Below are positions 1 to 8,634 of a stretch of 64,000 nucleotides of DNA, in pieces; the stretch's first letter is position 1, and the number at the start of each line of letters is the position of its first letter. The DNA lies in assembly GCA_964442075.1 (NCBI GenBank), contig CAYTWH010000014.1:16595-80594 (forward strand), given 5' to 3'. Under the pieces are notes generated by a model. The model was not told the origin of the DNA, ran no database searches, and worked only from the letters and a program-made list of their open reading frames with translations. The position numbers were made by a program, and so were the translations under genes. The stretch comes from CAYTAU01 sp964442075. GTDB lineage: Bacteria > Bacteroidota > Bacteroidia > Bacteroidales > CAYTAU01.

Positions 1-1021
1 CAATCATTTGCAAAGCATTTTCCGTTATACTTTTATCAAATTCTTTACGTTCATTGTTAAGATCATTAATTGCTGATGCTAATTCTGTAGCAAGTTCTTT
101 ATCGGTAGTAATTAAAAGTTCTACAGCTCTGTTTCCCGACTCAATTCTTCCTGCAGCATTAATTCTTGGCCCTATTCTAAATACCATATCATTAATATCA
201 ACTTGCCTTCCGCTCATATCCGAAACATCTATTAATGCCTGAAATGCTATACTTGGATTTGCATTTATGAGTTTTAACCCATAATATGCAAAAATTCTGT
301 TTTCGTCTGTAATAGGCACAATATCGCAAGCTATACTAGTTGCAACAAGGTCTATATATCGCAATAATCCTTCAAACTGAAGGTCTAATTTTATCATAAA
401 TGCGTGTAAAAGTTTAAATCCTACTCCGCAACCCGACAATTCTTTAAAAGGATAATTACAACCTTCTTGTTTTGGGTCTAATATTGCTACAGCATTTGGT
501 ATTTCATCGCCAGGCAGGTGATGATCACAAATAATAAAGTCAATTCCTTTTTCATTTGCATAATCTATTTTATCGTTTGCCTTAATTCCACAATCGAGAG
601 CAATAACAAGTGTACAATCATTTTCAATAGCATAATCAACACCTTTTGTTGATATTCCATAACCTTCGGTATATCTGTCGGGGATATAATAATCAATATT
701 GCTATTAAATTGTTTCAAATATGAATATGTCATTGCAACAGATGTTGTGCCATCTACATCATAATCACCGTAAATTAGCATTTTCTCGCTATTCTCTATT
801 GCTTTTTGCAGACGTTCTACAGCTTTGTCCATATCTTTCATTAGAAATGGGTCGTACATTTGATCTAACTGTGGTCTGAAAAATGCTTTTGCCTCATCGT
901 AATTTGTAATACCACGCTGAATTAACAACTCCGAAACAATTGGGTCAACATTTAAAGTTTCGCTAAGACTGTTTACTGCTTCTGTGTCATCGTTTTGTTT
1001 TAGTATCCATTTTTTGTTCAT
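1..1021 (-). CDS. recJ: Single-stranded-DNA-specific exonuclease RecJ (N-terminal part; runs off left edge)
   Basis: Reverse-strand translation from the ATG at 1021 stays open for 340 codons to the window edge. It shows the RecJ DHH-phosphoesterase motifs in order: GDYDVDGTTS (metal-binding aspartates), ALDCGI, the diagnostic CDHHLPG, SGCGVGFKL, and GPRINAAGR. RecJ degrades single-stranded DNA 5'->3' in RecF-pathway repair and mismatch repair in the cytoplasm. The usual length is about 570 residues, so roughly the C-terminal 40% (rest of DHHA1 and the OB domain) lies outside the window. It is the last gene of a minus-strand run citE-citF-lipB-recJ, 63 bases behind lipB; that gap is T-rich but holds no convincing terminator. 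The family call is firm; co-transcription with lipB is inferred. Confidence 0.95.
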   Translation of the reverse strand, partial: MNKKWILKQNDDTEAVNSLSETLNVDPIVSELLIQRGITNYDEAKAFFRPQLDQMYDPFLMKDMDKAVERLQKAIENSEKMLIYGDYDVDGTTSVAMTYSYLKQFNSNIDYYIPDRYTEGYGISTKGVDYAIENDCTLVIALDCGIKANDKIDYANEKGIDFIICDHHLPGDEIPNAVAILDPKQEGCNYPFKELSGCGVGFKLLHAFMIKLDLQFEGLLRYIDLVATSIACDIVPITDENRIFAYYGLKLINANPSIAFQALIDVSDMSGRQVDINDMVFRIGPRINAAGRIESGNRAVELLITTDKELATELASAINDLNNERKEFDKSITENALQMI

Positions 1022-1039
1022 TATATATTTAGTTTTAAA

Positions 1040-1080
1040 GTTTACAAAGGAACCGTTTGTCGTTATTCGTTATTTGTTGT
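1040..1080. repeat. GTTTGTCGTT-type low-complexity intergenic sequence
   Basis: The lipB-recJ gap contains a run of short TTTGTCGTT / TTCGTTATTTGTTG units. Very similar runs occur at 50487-50522 (after rpe) and 26851-26878 (after the DUF6125-like gene), all directly behind stop codons. They look like a dispersed low-complexity intergenic motif; no function can be assigned. Confidence 0.35.
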
Positions 1081-1084
1081 TTTT

Positions 1085-1756
1085 TTATATCTTCATGTTA
1101 AATTCTTTAATTATTTTTTTTAATAATACTTTTTTAACCTCTTCCATATCCTGCTCTTTGCCTAACTCCTTTTTCATAGATGTTACACCTTTGTCAATAT
1201 ACCCACATGGATTTATGTAAGTAAAATACTCAAGATTAGTGTTCACATTAAAAGCAAAACCATGCATAGTTATATATCTGCTTGCTCTCACTCCTATTGC
1301 ACATATTTTTCTTGTTTTTGTATTATTAGTATCAAGCCAGATACCGGTCGCTCCTTCAAGCCTTTCGGCAATAATTTTAAACTCGCTCAAGGTAGAAATT
1401 ATTGCTTCTTCTATTTTACAAATATAATCTTTTATATTTATATTAAATTGTTCGAGGTCTATTATTGGGTAACCAACAATTTGTCCAGGACCATGATATG
1501 TTATATCTCCTCCCCTGTTTATCTTGTAAAATGTAGCTTTTTTATGTTTTAATAAATCTGCGTTTAATAATAAATTTCTTTTATCTCCACTCTTTCCCAA
1601 AGTATAAACATGCGGATGCTCACAAAAAAGCAAATAATTATGTGCTTTTTTATTGTTTGCCTTAAGCTCTAATGATCTTTGAAAAAGTTCTTCCTGATAA
1701 TCCCAGGCTTTTTTATAATCAATCGTTCCCAGTTCCTCAAATTCAACCGATACCAT
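1085..1756 (-). CDS. lipB: Octanoyltransferase LipB
   Basis: A 223-residue protein, typical of LipB (lipoyl(octanoyl) transferase), which moves octanoyl from acyl-carrier protein to the lipoyl domains of 2-oxoacid dehydrogenases and GcvH. Visible family motifs are RGGDITYHGPGQ (residues 81-92), the catalytic lysine region RKICAIGVRASR (Lys150), MHGFAFNVN, and the catalytic cysteine in INPCGY (Cys184). It lies 51 bases behind citF on the same strand and 63 bases ahead of recJ. A lipoamide dehydrogenase (lpdA) is at 46964-48352 in the same window, consistent with lipoylated complexes being present. Both active-site residues are intact, so it should be functional. Confidence 0.95.
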   Translation of the reverse strand: MVSVEFEELGTIDYKKAWDYQEELFQRSLELKANNKKAHNYLLFCEHPHVYTLGKSGDKRNLLLNADLLKHKKATFYKINRGGDITYHGPGQIVGYPIIDLEQFNINIKDYICKIEEAIISTLSEFKIIAERLEGATGIWLDTNNTKTRKICAIGVRASRYITMHGFAFNVNTNLEYFTYINPCGYIDKGVTSMKKELGKEQDMEEVKKVLLKKIIKEFNMKI

Positions 1757-1807
1757 TCAAATATATAATTGTGTTGTTCTTAATTCTAAATCTTGAATTT
1801 TATTTTC

Positions 1808-3358
1808 TTAATCAATAACCTCTCTAACTACATCGATTACTGTTCCGTCAACCCACTTAATAGCTGCAATAACTTTCTCGCCAAATTTAGGTTTAGAAGG
1901 TTTTCCACAAATTTTTTCTGCTTCATCTTTCAACTGCTCTATTGTTTTAATAGGTAAACCAGAGCCTTTCATTTTTTCTATTAGATCTTTCCTTCGCGGA
2001 TTAATTGCCATTCCTCTTTCTGTTACAATAACATCAATCAATTCTCCCGGTCCGCACAAAGTAGTAACTTCATCAACAATAACAGGAATTCTGTCTCTAA
2101 ACAAAGGGATAGGTAAAATTGTACATTTTGATGCTAAACAGTTTTGCCATCCGCCAATTCCATGTAACAAATATCCATCGGAATGTGTAACAACATTTGC
2201 ATTAAAATTCACATCAACTTCTGTTGCTCCAAGTATTGCCACATCAACCATCGAAGCGAAATTTCCTTTACCATGATAATTGTAACTTGTAAACGGACTT
2301 GTATTAATATGACCAGAGTTTTCCCTCATAGAACGTACGCCTTCCAAATCGAAAGTTTGTCCGTCAAGTATATAATCAACCAAACCGTCTTCCAACATCT
2401 GAACAGGATATTTATTACTTCCTGCTCTAATAAATCGGGCTTTTATATTTCTTTCTTTAAGCATTTCTGCAAAATAAATTCCAATTGATAAAGCAGTTCC
2501 TCCGGCTCCTGCCTGATATGAAAATCCATCTTTTACAATACCTACTTCGTCGCAGAATTTAGCTGTCATTTCAGCAATCAACAATCTGTCGGGGCTTTTT
2601 GTTATATTAGTAGTTCCAGAGACTATTTTTTCGGGCAATCCAACAACATCTACTTTTACTGTATAATCGACATAATTACCATGTATTTGCCACGGGATAC
2701 AAGGAAAAGGCACAATATTATCGGTAGCAACTATTACCTTATCGGCATACTGACTATCGGCAAGAGCAAAACCAAGCAAACCACAAGCAGCAGGTCCTCT
2801 ATCGCCTGTTGCATTGCCAAAAGTATCGGCAGTTGGTGCAGCTATTACAGCAATATCAATATGTACATCGCCATCTTGCACTGCCTGATATCTTCCGCCA
2901 TGTGAACGTAAAACACCAACACCTTTCATTTTTCCCTTTGTAGCAAATCTGCCAAGAGGTCCGTTCATGCTACCTTCAATATGATGAATTGTGCCATCTT
3001 CGAGATATTGTATTAAATGCTGGTGGCAAGGAAATGAAGCAGAAGGAAACCATACAAGGTCTTTAACACCAAGTTCTTTTGCAATATCAAATATCTGATT
3101 TGCTATTACATCTCCATTCCTAAAATGATGATGAGTAGAAATTGTCATTCCGTTTTTTAGTCTTGATTTTATCAAAGCTTCTTTTAAAGATGGCTGTAAT
3201 TTATTTCCATCATCAGGATAATCAGCGCATGTAGAAATTTGCGGTGCGTATTTTCTTCCTTCCGGTCTGTGTTTGCCAACACCTTTAAAAGGAATAACAG
3301 GTTTCCCGTTAATTTCTTCGGGAATTAACCTTCCTACTGCATTTTTTACGAATTTCAT
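1808..3358 (-). CDS. citF: Citrate lyase alpha subunit (citrate:acetyl-ACP transferase) CitF
   Basis: 516 residues, the usual CitF length (about 510). It begins with the family's MKFVKNAVGRLIP and carries the glycine-rich stretches of the CoA-transferase-like alpha subunit (GDRGPAACGLLGFA, FSYQAGAGGTALS, TSPFTSYNYHGKGNFASMVD). CitF exchanges the acetyl group on the acyl-carrier subunit for citrate; the resulting citryl-ACP is cleaved by CitE to oxaloacetate and acetyl-ACP. The gene starts 16 bases after the CitD-CitE fusion gene, so the two form an operon in the order D-E-F. No citC, citX or citG (activation and prosthetic-group genes) is in the window. Family call firm; physiological direction (citrate fermentation or cytosolic acetyl supply) cannot be read from sequence. 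Confidence 0.95.
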   Translation of the reverse strand: MKFVKNAVGRLIPEEINGKPVIPFKGVGKHRPEGRKYAPQISTCADYPDDGNKLQPSLKEALIKSRLKNGMTISTHHHFRNGDVIANQIFDIAKELGVKDLVWFPSASFPCHQHLIQYLEDGTIHHIEGSMNGPLGRFATKGKMKGVGVLRSHGGRYQAVQDGDVHIDIAVIAAPTADTFGNATGDRGPAACGLLGFALADSQYADKVIVATDNIVPFPCIPWQIHGNYVDYTVKVDVVGLPEKIVSGTTNITKSPDRLLIAEMTAKFCDEVGIVKDGFSYQAGAGGTALSIGIYFAEMLKERNIKARFIRAGSNKYPVQMLEDGLVDYILDGQTFDLEGVRSMRENSGHINTSPFTSYNYHGKGNFASMVDVAILGATEVDVNFNANVVTHSDGYLLHGIGGWQNCLASKCTILPIPLFRDRIPVIVDEVTTLCGPGELIDVIVTERGMAINPRRKDLIEKMKGSGLPIKTIEQLKDEAEKICGKPSKPKFGEKVIAAIKWVDGTVIDVVREVID

Positions 3359-3374
3359 TATAAAAATTTATTTA

Positions 3375-4577
3375 TTAACTCTTTAACCAATCCATATCTA
3401 ATTTTCCAAGCTGAACAGCAAGGTCAATAGTTTTTTGAGCTCTTTTTACCACAGGAGGATCAATCATTTTTGTACCCAAAGATACAACTCCCAAACCTTT
3501 CTTTTCTGCTTCAATAAATGCTACAACTATCTTTTTTGCTTTTTCAATTTCATCCTCTTTAGGAGCAAAACCATCCTTAATAACTTCAATTTGCCTTGGA
3601 TGAATACATCCCATTCCATCAAATCCTAAAGACTTAGAAATACAAACATTTTCTTTTAATCCTTCCATATCAGCAACATCAGAAAATACTGAGTCAATAG
3701 CCTGAATACCGGCAGCTTTACATGCGTTAACCAAACGTGTTCTTGCATATAAAGATTCTGTTCCTTCTTTTGTTCTTTTTGTTCCTAAATCGGCGGTATA
3801 ATCTTCTAGTCCAATAGCAAGTGAAACCACATTTTTGGAAGCTGTAGCAATCTCAAACGCATTTTCTACTCCCAATGCACTTTCAATTATTGGCATGTAA
3901 TATATTGGATAATCAATATTTTTATCTTTTCGTATCTTATCAATTTCATTGTCAATTTGCTTGATATAGTCCGCAGTTTCGCATTTTGGAATTAAAATCA
4001 AATTAACATAATGAGGTACTATAAATTTTAAATCTTCTATTCCATGGTCACCTTGATTTATTCTTACCATGCGTTCTGCTCCATAAAAGTCAACTTGTCT
4101 TAAAGCATTACGAACCAAATAAGATGCTTCATCTTTTTTTGCAGGTGCAACAGAATCTTCAAGGTCTAAAATAATTCCATTAGGTTTGTGAATTCCTGCA
4201 TTAAGCATCATTTTTGGAAAATTGCCAGGCAAATAAAGTCTGGAAAATCTAAACTCATCGGGTTTTGTTGAATATTTATTTTCTTTAATAATTTCGGGCA
4301 AATATTCTTTTTCCGTTTTAACAAGCTTTTTTATTGCTGCCTCTAATCTTGCAGCAATAACAAACGGTAATGCACCACTATCATCAATGATAAGTTTCGC
4401 ATTACTTATTTCAAAATAAGCTAATATTTCCTTGCATAAGGAAATTATTGAATCGCCATATAAAGGCTTTACTTTACTGTTGAGTATAATTTCATTAGAA
4501 CCTGATTTTTTCAGTTCTATGCTTATTTCACAATCAGATCTAACTTTTGGACCGGTATTACCTGCAATAGCTTTCAT
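3375..4577 (-). CDS. citE: Citrate lyase CitD-CitE fusion (acyl carrier + citryl-ACP lyase beta subunit)
   Basis: 400 residues, about 100 longer than an ordinary CitE. Residues 1-95 resemble CitD, the acyl-carrier (gamma) subunit: the start AIAGNTGPKVRSDCEISIEL, a central IDDSGALPFVIAARLEAAI, and a serine at position 14, the same number as the serine that carries the phosphoribosyl-dephospho-CoA prosthetic group in enterobacterial CitD. Residues 108-400 are a complete HpcH/HpaI-type CitE: LYLPGNFPKM, DLEDSV (138-143), MVRIN (Arg172), ILIPK, PIIES (Glu232), IGLEDYTADLG and IHPRQ (325-329). One chain would therefore carry and cleave citryl-ACP, with CitF encoded 16 bases downstream. The domain assignment is strong from motifs; whether Ser14 is loaded is inference. 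Confidence 0.9.
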   Translation of the reverse strand: MKAIAGNTGPKVRSDCEISIELKKSGSNEIILNSKVKPLYGDSIISLCKEILAYFEISNAKLIIDDSGALPFVIAARLEAAIKKLVKTEKEYLPEIIKENKYSTKPDEFRFSRLYLPGNFPKMMLNAGIHKPNGIILDLEDSVAPAKKDEASYLVRNALRQVDFYGAERMVRINQGDHGIEDLKFIVPHYVNLILIPKCETADYIKQIDNEIDKIRKDKNIDYPIYYMPIIESALGVENAFEIATASKNVVSLAIGLEDYTADLGTKRTKEGTESLYARTRLVNACKAAGIQAIDSVFSDVADMEGLKENVCISKSLGFDGMGCIHPRQIEVIKDGFAPKEDEIEKAKKIVVAFIEAEKKGLGVVSLGTKMIDPPVVKRAQKTIDLAVQLGKLDMDWLKS

Positions 4578-4605
4578 ATCGCATCAAATATTTTAATTTT
4601 AGGTA

Positions 4606-4613
4606 CAAATATA
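4606..4613 (-). promoter_or_regulatory. Candidate -7 box for the citrate lyase operon
   Basis: On the minus strand this reads TATATTTG, an exact match to the Bacteroidetes -7 consensus TAnnTTTG, ending 28 bases before the citE start. No good TTG is seen at the expected -33 spacing, so only one of the two boxes is supported. Confidence 0.4.
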
Positions 4614-4737
4614 CACATGAATTTTACAGTATAGCATAAAATTTATTGTGTTTTAAAAAATTTATTTATTTTTCATAAATTTTGTATTGAAGATTAACAA
4701 AATTTGTATTTTTAAAATTCTTATAAAACAAGAAGCC

Positions 4738-7392
4738 ATGAAACACATATTACTGCTTTTCAACATTCTATTAATATCTACATTAATCTTATCTCAACAA
4801 CAAGTGATTTATAATGTAACAAATAGCGAAACATTTGTTGCAAAATATAGTTCAGGAATTGAGTCGAGAAACAAAAACCATATTCTTAAGGTAATAGCTG
4901 CGAGCATTCCAAAACATGTTAACAACACACAATTTGTTATAAGTTATAAGCAAAAATTGAAAATTGAAAGAAGATTAACCAAATTATTTTTTGGAGTTGA
5001 TCTCACAGAGATACAATTTTCCGGTGATGTTTATTATAAAGGATTTCCTATGAATGAAGTTTTATTTCCTGCTACAATTGATATTAAAATTAACTGGATT
5101 GCTAATAATACCATTTTGGGAACATATCAATTTAATGATATTGAACTTGAAGGGAACCCAATTAATATAATATCTATGAATGTTGTTGATACTTTTAATC
5201 TTTCAAACTATCAATTAAATTGCACATACAAAAAATTAAAATACACACATGAAAGTGTAAATACATTTAATTCAAAATGTGTATTAATTGATGATTACTA
5301 CAATTTTGACACTCAAATGAAAATCGCATTTATAGATTTGCAAAAAGTAAACTTAAATGATTTAGACAGAATATTTGAATACAAAAACTTAACTGATCGT
5401 AATGCACATATTATTAAAAACATTAACGATAAGGATATTATTAATAAACTTGAACTTAATTTATTCGACCCTATTGATTTTGAACAAAAATACAGCGATT
5501 TGCATCAATTAAATTCAAAAATCAGTGTTGAAATAAATAATATTCTTCAAAATTTACATCAAATATATTATACAAAAGGTCTGGAATTTTTATCGGAAAA
5601 CAATATTGAATTAGCTTCATTATATTTTAATAAGTCGATAAACTCAAACTTAATGTTTGCTCCGGCTCATTATCAACTTGCAAAAATTGATTTTCATAAA
5701 AATGATATCTCACAAGCTGTTCAACGTATTAAAGATATTTTAATCAGAATGCAAGCTGACCCAAACACACAAAATTTAACTATTGAGCTTGCAAAAAATA
5801 TTTATACTGATCAGATAAATGAAGCTGCAAAACACAATGCTAATGGAAGATATAATAATGCAATTGATCTGTTAAAAAATGCCGAGAATATATGCATAAG
5901 CATATCCGGAGTATATTGTAATGAAGATCTAAAAGATGAATTTTCAAAGTCATATAACGGGAAACTAAACAAATATATTACAAAAGCAGAAACTTTAATT
6001 AAAGCAAAAGCATTTAAAGATGCCGAATCGATTATTAGTACTGCCAAAATTTTTATCCAAAATCATAATACATTTTTAAATATTAATTTATTGAACAATA
6101 TTAAATTAATGCTTTATGAAGCATATTTTAATTATGGGAAATTATTGAATACTACCGGCAAATATGATAAAGCACTAATTCAATTCCAAAATGCCGAAAA
6201 CATATGCGCCTGTAATTCATTTATTGAATGTTCCAACAATTTAAACAAAGGTATATATGCAGCAAAATACGGTATTTATTTAAATAAAATAAAATTGGCA
6301 AGGCAAGCCCTTGATGATGATAATAATCATAAAAAAGCAGAAGATTTACTGAAAAATGCCAAAATTTATCAGCAAAAAAATAATTTGGAAATTGACACTT
6401 TGGCAATTAAATTATTAAACGATATAAAACTTGTTTTTTATACCAATGCTATTAATAACGGGAAAAAGCTGTCAGACTCAAAAAAACATAAAGAAGCCTT
6501 AAACAGCTACAATACAGCAAAACAACTTGAAAACAATTATAGTTTTAATAAGGATGCAAATTTGAGCTCATATATAGAAAATAGTGCAAGAGCATTAATA
6601 TTTTCAGAAACAAAAAAAGGAAATGTTGAAGTTGAAAAAAACCATATCGAAAATGCGAAAAAATACTTTTTCAATTCACAAGAACTCCAAACACAATACA
6701 ATTTGAATAATCATAAAGATATTAGTAATGCTATAAATGAGTTAAGAGATAAAATATTTTCTCAGGAGTGTAAAAATGCACAAAGCGATTATGATAAAAA
6801 ATACAATAAAGCAATAGAGTTTATTGGGGAACAAAGGTATATTGATGCTGAAAAAAGCTTAGATGACGCTCTGAAAATTTCCGATAATAATTCAGATTGC
6901 AGAATGTCAACAGATAATGTAATTAATAAAAAAAATGAAATACTTGCAGGCATAATTTATCAGAAAAAAATTGTTAAAATAAATGAATTAATATGTGTTG
7001 GCAGATACAAGGAAGTTATAACAAATTATAATGAAGCTGAACAATATTTTAATGGCAACAATGTATCTCATTTGAGATTAAAACATACTATTTTATTTGA
7101 CTTTATAAAATCAAATAAAGATTTGAGATTTATTAATTATTCTGTTGGATATTATTCCGGCAATTCAGAATTTGATAAATCGCTTGAATTATTAGACGAA
7201 TTAAAAAGGAAAGATTATCAGGTTAATATAACAAAAGACAATCAGATTTTTCTTGGAACTAAACTGGCAATTAAAGACCATAAGCAAAATCCGAAAATAA
7301 TTGCAAAAAATAATGTTATAAATTATACTAAAGGTGATAAATGGTATAAGTATTTAAAAAAAGCATATATTAAACAATGGAAACAACTTTAA
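4738..7392 (+). CDS. Secreted helical-repeat (TPR-like) protein of unknown function
   Basis: I do not recognise the family. The frame is open from 4687, but the ATG at 4738 puts a clean signal peptide first (MKHILLLFNILLISTLILS) and is preferred; it gives 884 residues. After about 200 residues of mixed, probably beta-rich sequence come amphipathic helical pairs, with TPR-like wording such as ASLYFNKSINSNLMFAPAHY, YNNAIDLLKNAENIC and YDKALIQFQNAENIC. The central part looks internally duplicated: two NAENIC...C segments, each followed by an AEDLL/AESII helix pair. The protein should be periplasmic or surface-associated; it has no lipobox and no T9SS sorting domain. It is divergent from citE and precedes a lipoprotein by 218 bases. 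Very low G+C and Asn/Lys-rich composition match the genome. Confidence 0.75.
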   Translation: MKHILLLFNILLISTLILSQQQVIYNVTNSETFVAKYSSGIESRNKNHILKVIAASIPKHVNNTQFVISYKQKLKIERRLTKLFFGVDLTEIQFSGDVYYKGFPMNEVLFPATIDIKINWIANNTILGTYQFNDIELEGNPINIISMNVVDTFNLSNYQLNCTYKKLKYTHESVNTFNSKCVLIDDYYNFDTQMKIAFIDLQKVNLNDLDRIFEYKNLTDRNAHIIKNINDKDIINKLELNLFDPIDFEQKYSDLHQLNSKISVEINNILQNLHQIYYTKGLEFLSENNIELASLYFNKSINSNLMFAPAHYQLAKIDFHKNDISQAVQRIKDILIRMQADPNTQNLTIELAKNIYTDQINEAAKHNANGRYNNAIDLLKNAENICISISGVYCNEDLKDEFSKSYNGKLNKYITKAETLIKAKAFKDAESIISTAKIFIQNHNTFLNINLLNNIKLMLYEAYFNYGKLLNTTGKYDKALIQFQNAENICACNSFIECSNNLNKGIYAAKYGIYLNKIKLARQALDDDNNHKKAEDLLKNAKIYQQKNNLEIDTLAIKLLNDIKLVFYTNAINNGKKLSDSKKHKEALNSYNTAKQLENNYSFNKDANLSSYIENSARALIFSETKKGNVEVEKNHIENAKKYFFNSQELQTQYNLNNHKDISNAINELRDKIFSQECKNAQSDYDKKYNKAIEFIGEQRYIDAEKSLDDALKISDNNSDCRMSTDNVINKKNEILAGIIYQKKIVKINELICVGRYKEVITNYNEAEQYFNGNNVSHLRLKHTILFDFIKSNKDLRFINYSVGYYSGNSEFDKSLELLDELKRKDYQVNITKDNQIFLGTKLAIKDHKQNPKIIAKNNVINYTKGDKWYKYLKKAYIKQWKQL

Positions 7393-7520
7393 ATATTTGC
7401 TATTTTTTAAACACATAATTTACAATTCAAAAATTGGCACAATATTTGAAAATACTGATTTCATTTTCTAAAAATAATTTTATAAAAAGTTAAATATTAT
7501 AACATTTAATAAATAAATAT

Positions 7521-7549
7521 TTTTGTTTTAGAAAAAAGTAATATATTTG
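7521..7549 (+). promoter_or_regulatory. Candidate promoter for the 7611 lipoprotein gene
   Basis: TATATTTG at 7542-7549 matches the Bacteroidetes -7 consensus exactly, and a TTTTG lies at 7521-7525, giving a 16-base spacer that is a little short of the usual 19-21. The implied transcript would have a leader of roughly 55 bases. Confidence 0.4.
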
Positions 7550-7610
7550 TAAAAAATATTAAAAGAATTATTTATCTAAATTTATTGTTTAATTAAAAAT
7601 TTAATACATT

Positions 7611-8414
7611 ATGAAAAATCTTAAAATTTTCGCTTTAATTTTATTAGCAGGAACAATTATGTTCTCAAGCTGTAAAAAAGACGATCCGGAAGGACCAACT
7701 TTAACTATTGATGCAAACGTTAGTGAGGCATGGCAAGGTGATACACTTATTTTCACTTATTCTGTTGCTTCAAACGAAGAATTAGAATTATTAAGCTATA
7801 CAACTTCAGCTGCTAGTATTGCTCCTGCAGGAGAAGTTGCATTATCAGGAAATTCTGTTTCAAATCAAACATTCCAAGTTATACTTCCATCATCTGGTGT
7901 AACTGCAGGTACTTTAACTTTCACTTTTATTGCAACCGACAAAGACGGTGAAGAATGGGGTGACACAAAAGAAGTTACTATTACCCTTAAAGAGCCTACT
8001 GCTGCTACTACTGCTTTAGGTGCTTATACTGAATTCATGATTTGTCATCCAAGTCAAACTGGTTGGGCATCTTATAATGGAACTAATGTAACAACTTCAT
8101 CTAACTCTGTTGTTGGAATTGCTTACAAAGAAAATCATGGTGGTGGTGCGACAATTGAAGTAAGTGGTGCTACAGGAATGGTAGTTATTGCTGATGTATC
8201 AACAATAACTGATTATGAAGCATTACAATCAGCTTATGATGGTGGTACTGCTGTTACAGAAATGGATCTTCAAGGAGATTATGCTAAAGCTTTTTCCGAA
8301 GCATACTTTGCTACAAAAGTTGGTACAACTTACTATCTAGTACATTATAAAGCAGGTATAATTGACACTACTAATGGAGCAGTTGCTGTCTTTGAATACA
8401 AAACATCAGAATAA
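7611..8414 (+). CDS. Lipoprotein with N-terminal Ig-like region
   Basis: 267 residues. The N-terminus is a lipoprotein signal with the cysteine at position 21 (GTIMFSSC), followed by the KKDD charge cluster common on Bacteroidetes surface lipoproteins. Residues 30-125 look like an Ig/PKD-like beta-sandwich (LTIDANVSEAWQGDTLIFTY ... TFIATDKDGEEWGDTKEVTI). The rest is a Gly/Ala/Thr-rich beta region with no family I can name. Codon use is more regular than in the neighbouring 4738 gene and Ala/Thr content is high, which may indicate an abundant protein; the strong terminator directly downstream fits. It has its own candidate promoter. Role unknown. Confidence 0.8.
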   Translation: MKNLKIFALILLAGTIMFSSCKKDDPEGPTLTIDANVSEAWQGDTLIFTYSVASNEELELLSYTTSAASIAPAGEVALSGNSVSNQTFQVILPSSGVTAGTLTFTFIATDKDGEEWGDTKEVTITLKEPTAATTALGAYTEFMICHPSQTGWASYNGTNVTTSSNSVVGIAYKENHGGGATIEVSGATGMVVIADVSTITDYEALQSAYDGGTAVTEMDLQGDYAKAFSEAYFATKVGTTYYLVHYKAGIIDTTNGAVAVFEYKTSE

Positions 8415-8431
8415 TTATTATTCAATATATT

Positions 8432-8462
8432 AAAAAAGCAGCCAATTGGCTGCTTTTTTTTT
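8432..8462 (+). terminator. Rho-independent terminator after the 7611 lipoprotein
   Basis: A perfect 16-base palindrome, GCAGCCAATTGGCTGC at 8438-8453, is flanked by six A on the left and nine T on the right, 18 bases after the stop codon at 8414. It could act from either direction. Confidence 0.9.
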
Positions 8463-8520
8463 GCTTTATACTTTGGTAATTATCTTTTATATTTTGGGAC
8501 AAATAAACAAATATATTATA

Positions 8521-8632
8521 CCGATTGAACATTCAATATAGTTCAAAATCTTGAACTATTTTCATGTAACATCGGCATTAACCATTGTAAAATTATAAAA
8601 TAGTCCAAAAACTATTTCATAATTACAATTGG
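8521..8632. other. Structured convergent intergenic region with two long hairpins
   Basis: Two stem-loops lie between the lipoprotein terminator and the stop of the TonB-dependent receptor. The first has a perfect 9-bp stem ATAGTTCAA/TTGAACTAT (8538-8559, loop AATC) inside an outer CCGAT/ATCGG pair (8521-8525 and 8571-8575). The second pairs 8585-8604 with 8611-8628 (TTGTAA..AATAGT against ACTATTTC..TTACAA) around a CCAAAA loop. Neither is followed by a clear U-tract on the minus strand, so they are not classical terminators; they may stabilise or process the 3' end of the receptor mRNA. Confidence 0.5.
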
Positions 8633-8634
8633 TA

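Noticed and set aside
1262..1552. Plus-strand open frame inside lipB
   Set aside because: It lies antisense to a fully conserved lipB and has no family features; AT-rich antisense shadow.
1758..1765. Minus-strand TATATTTG next to the lipB start
   Set aside because: It sits 2 bases before the start codon and has no TTG partner; chance match in AT-rich sequence.
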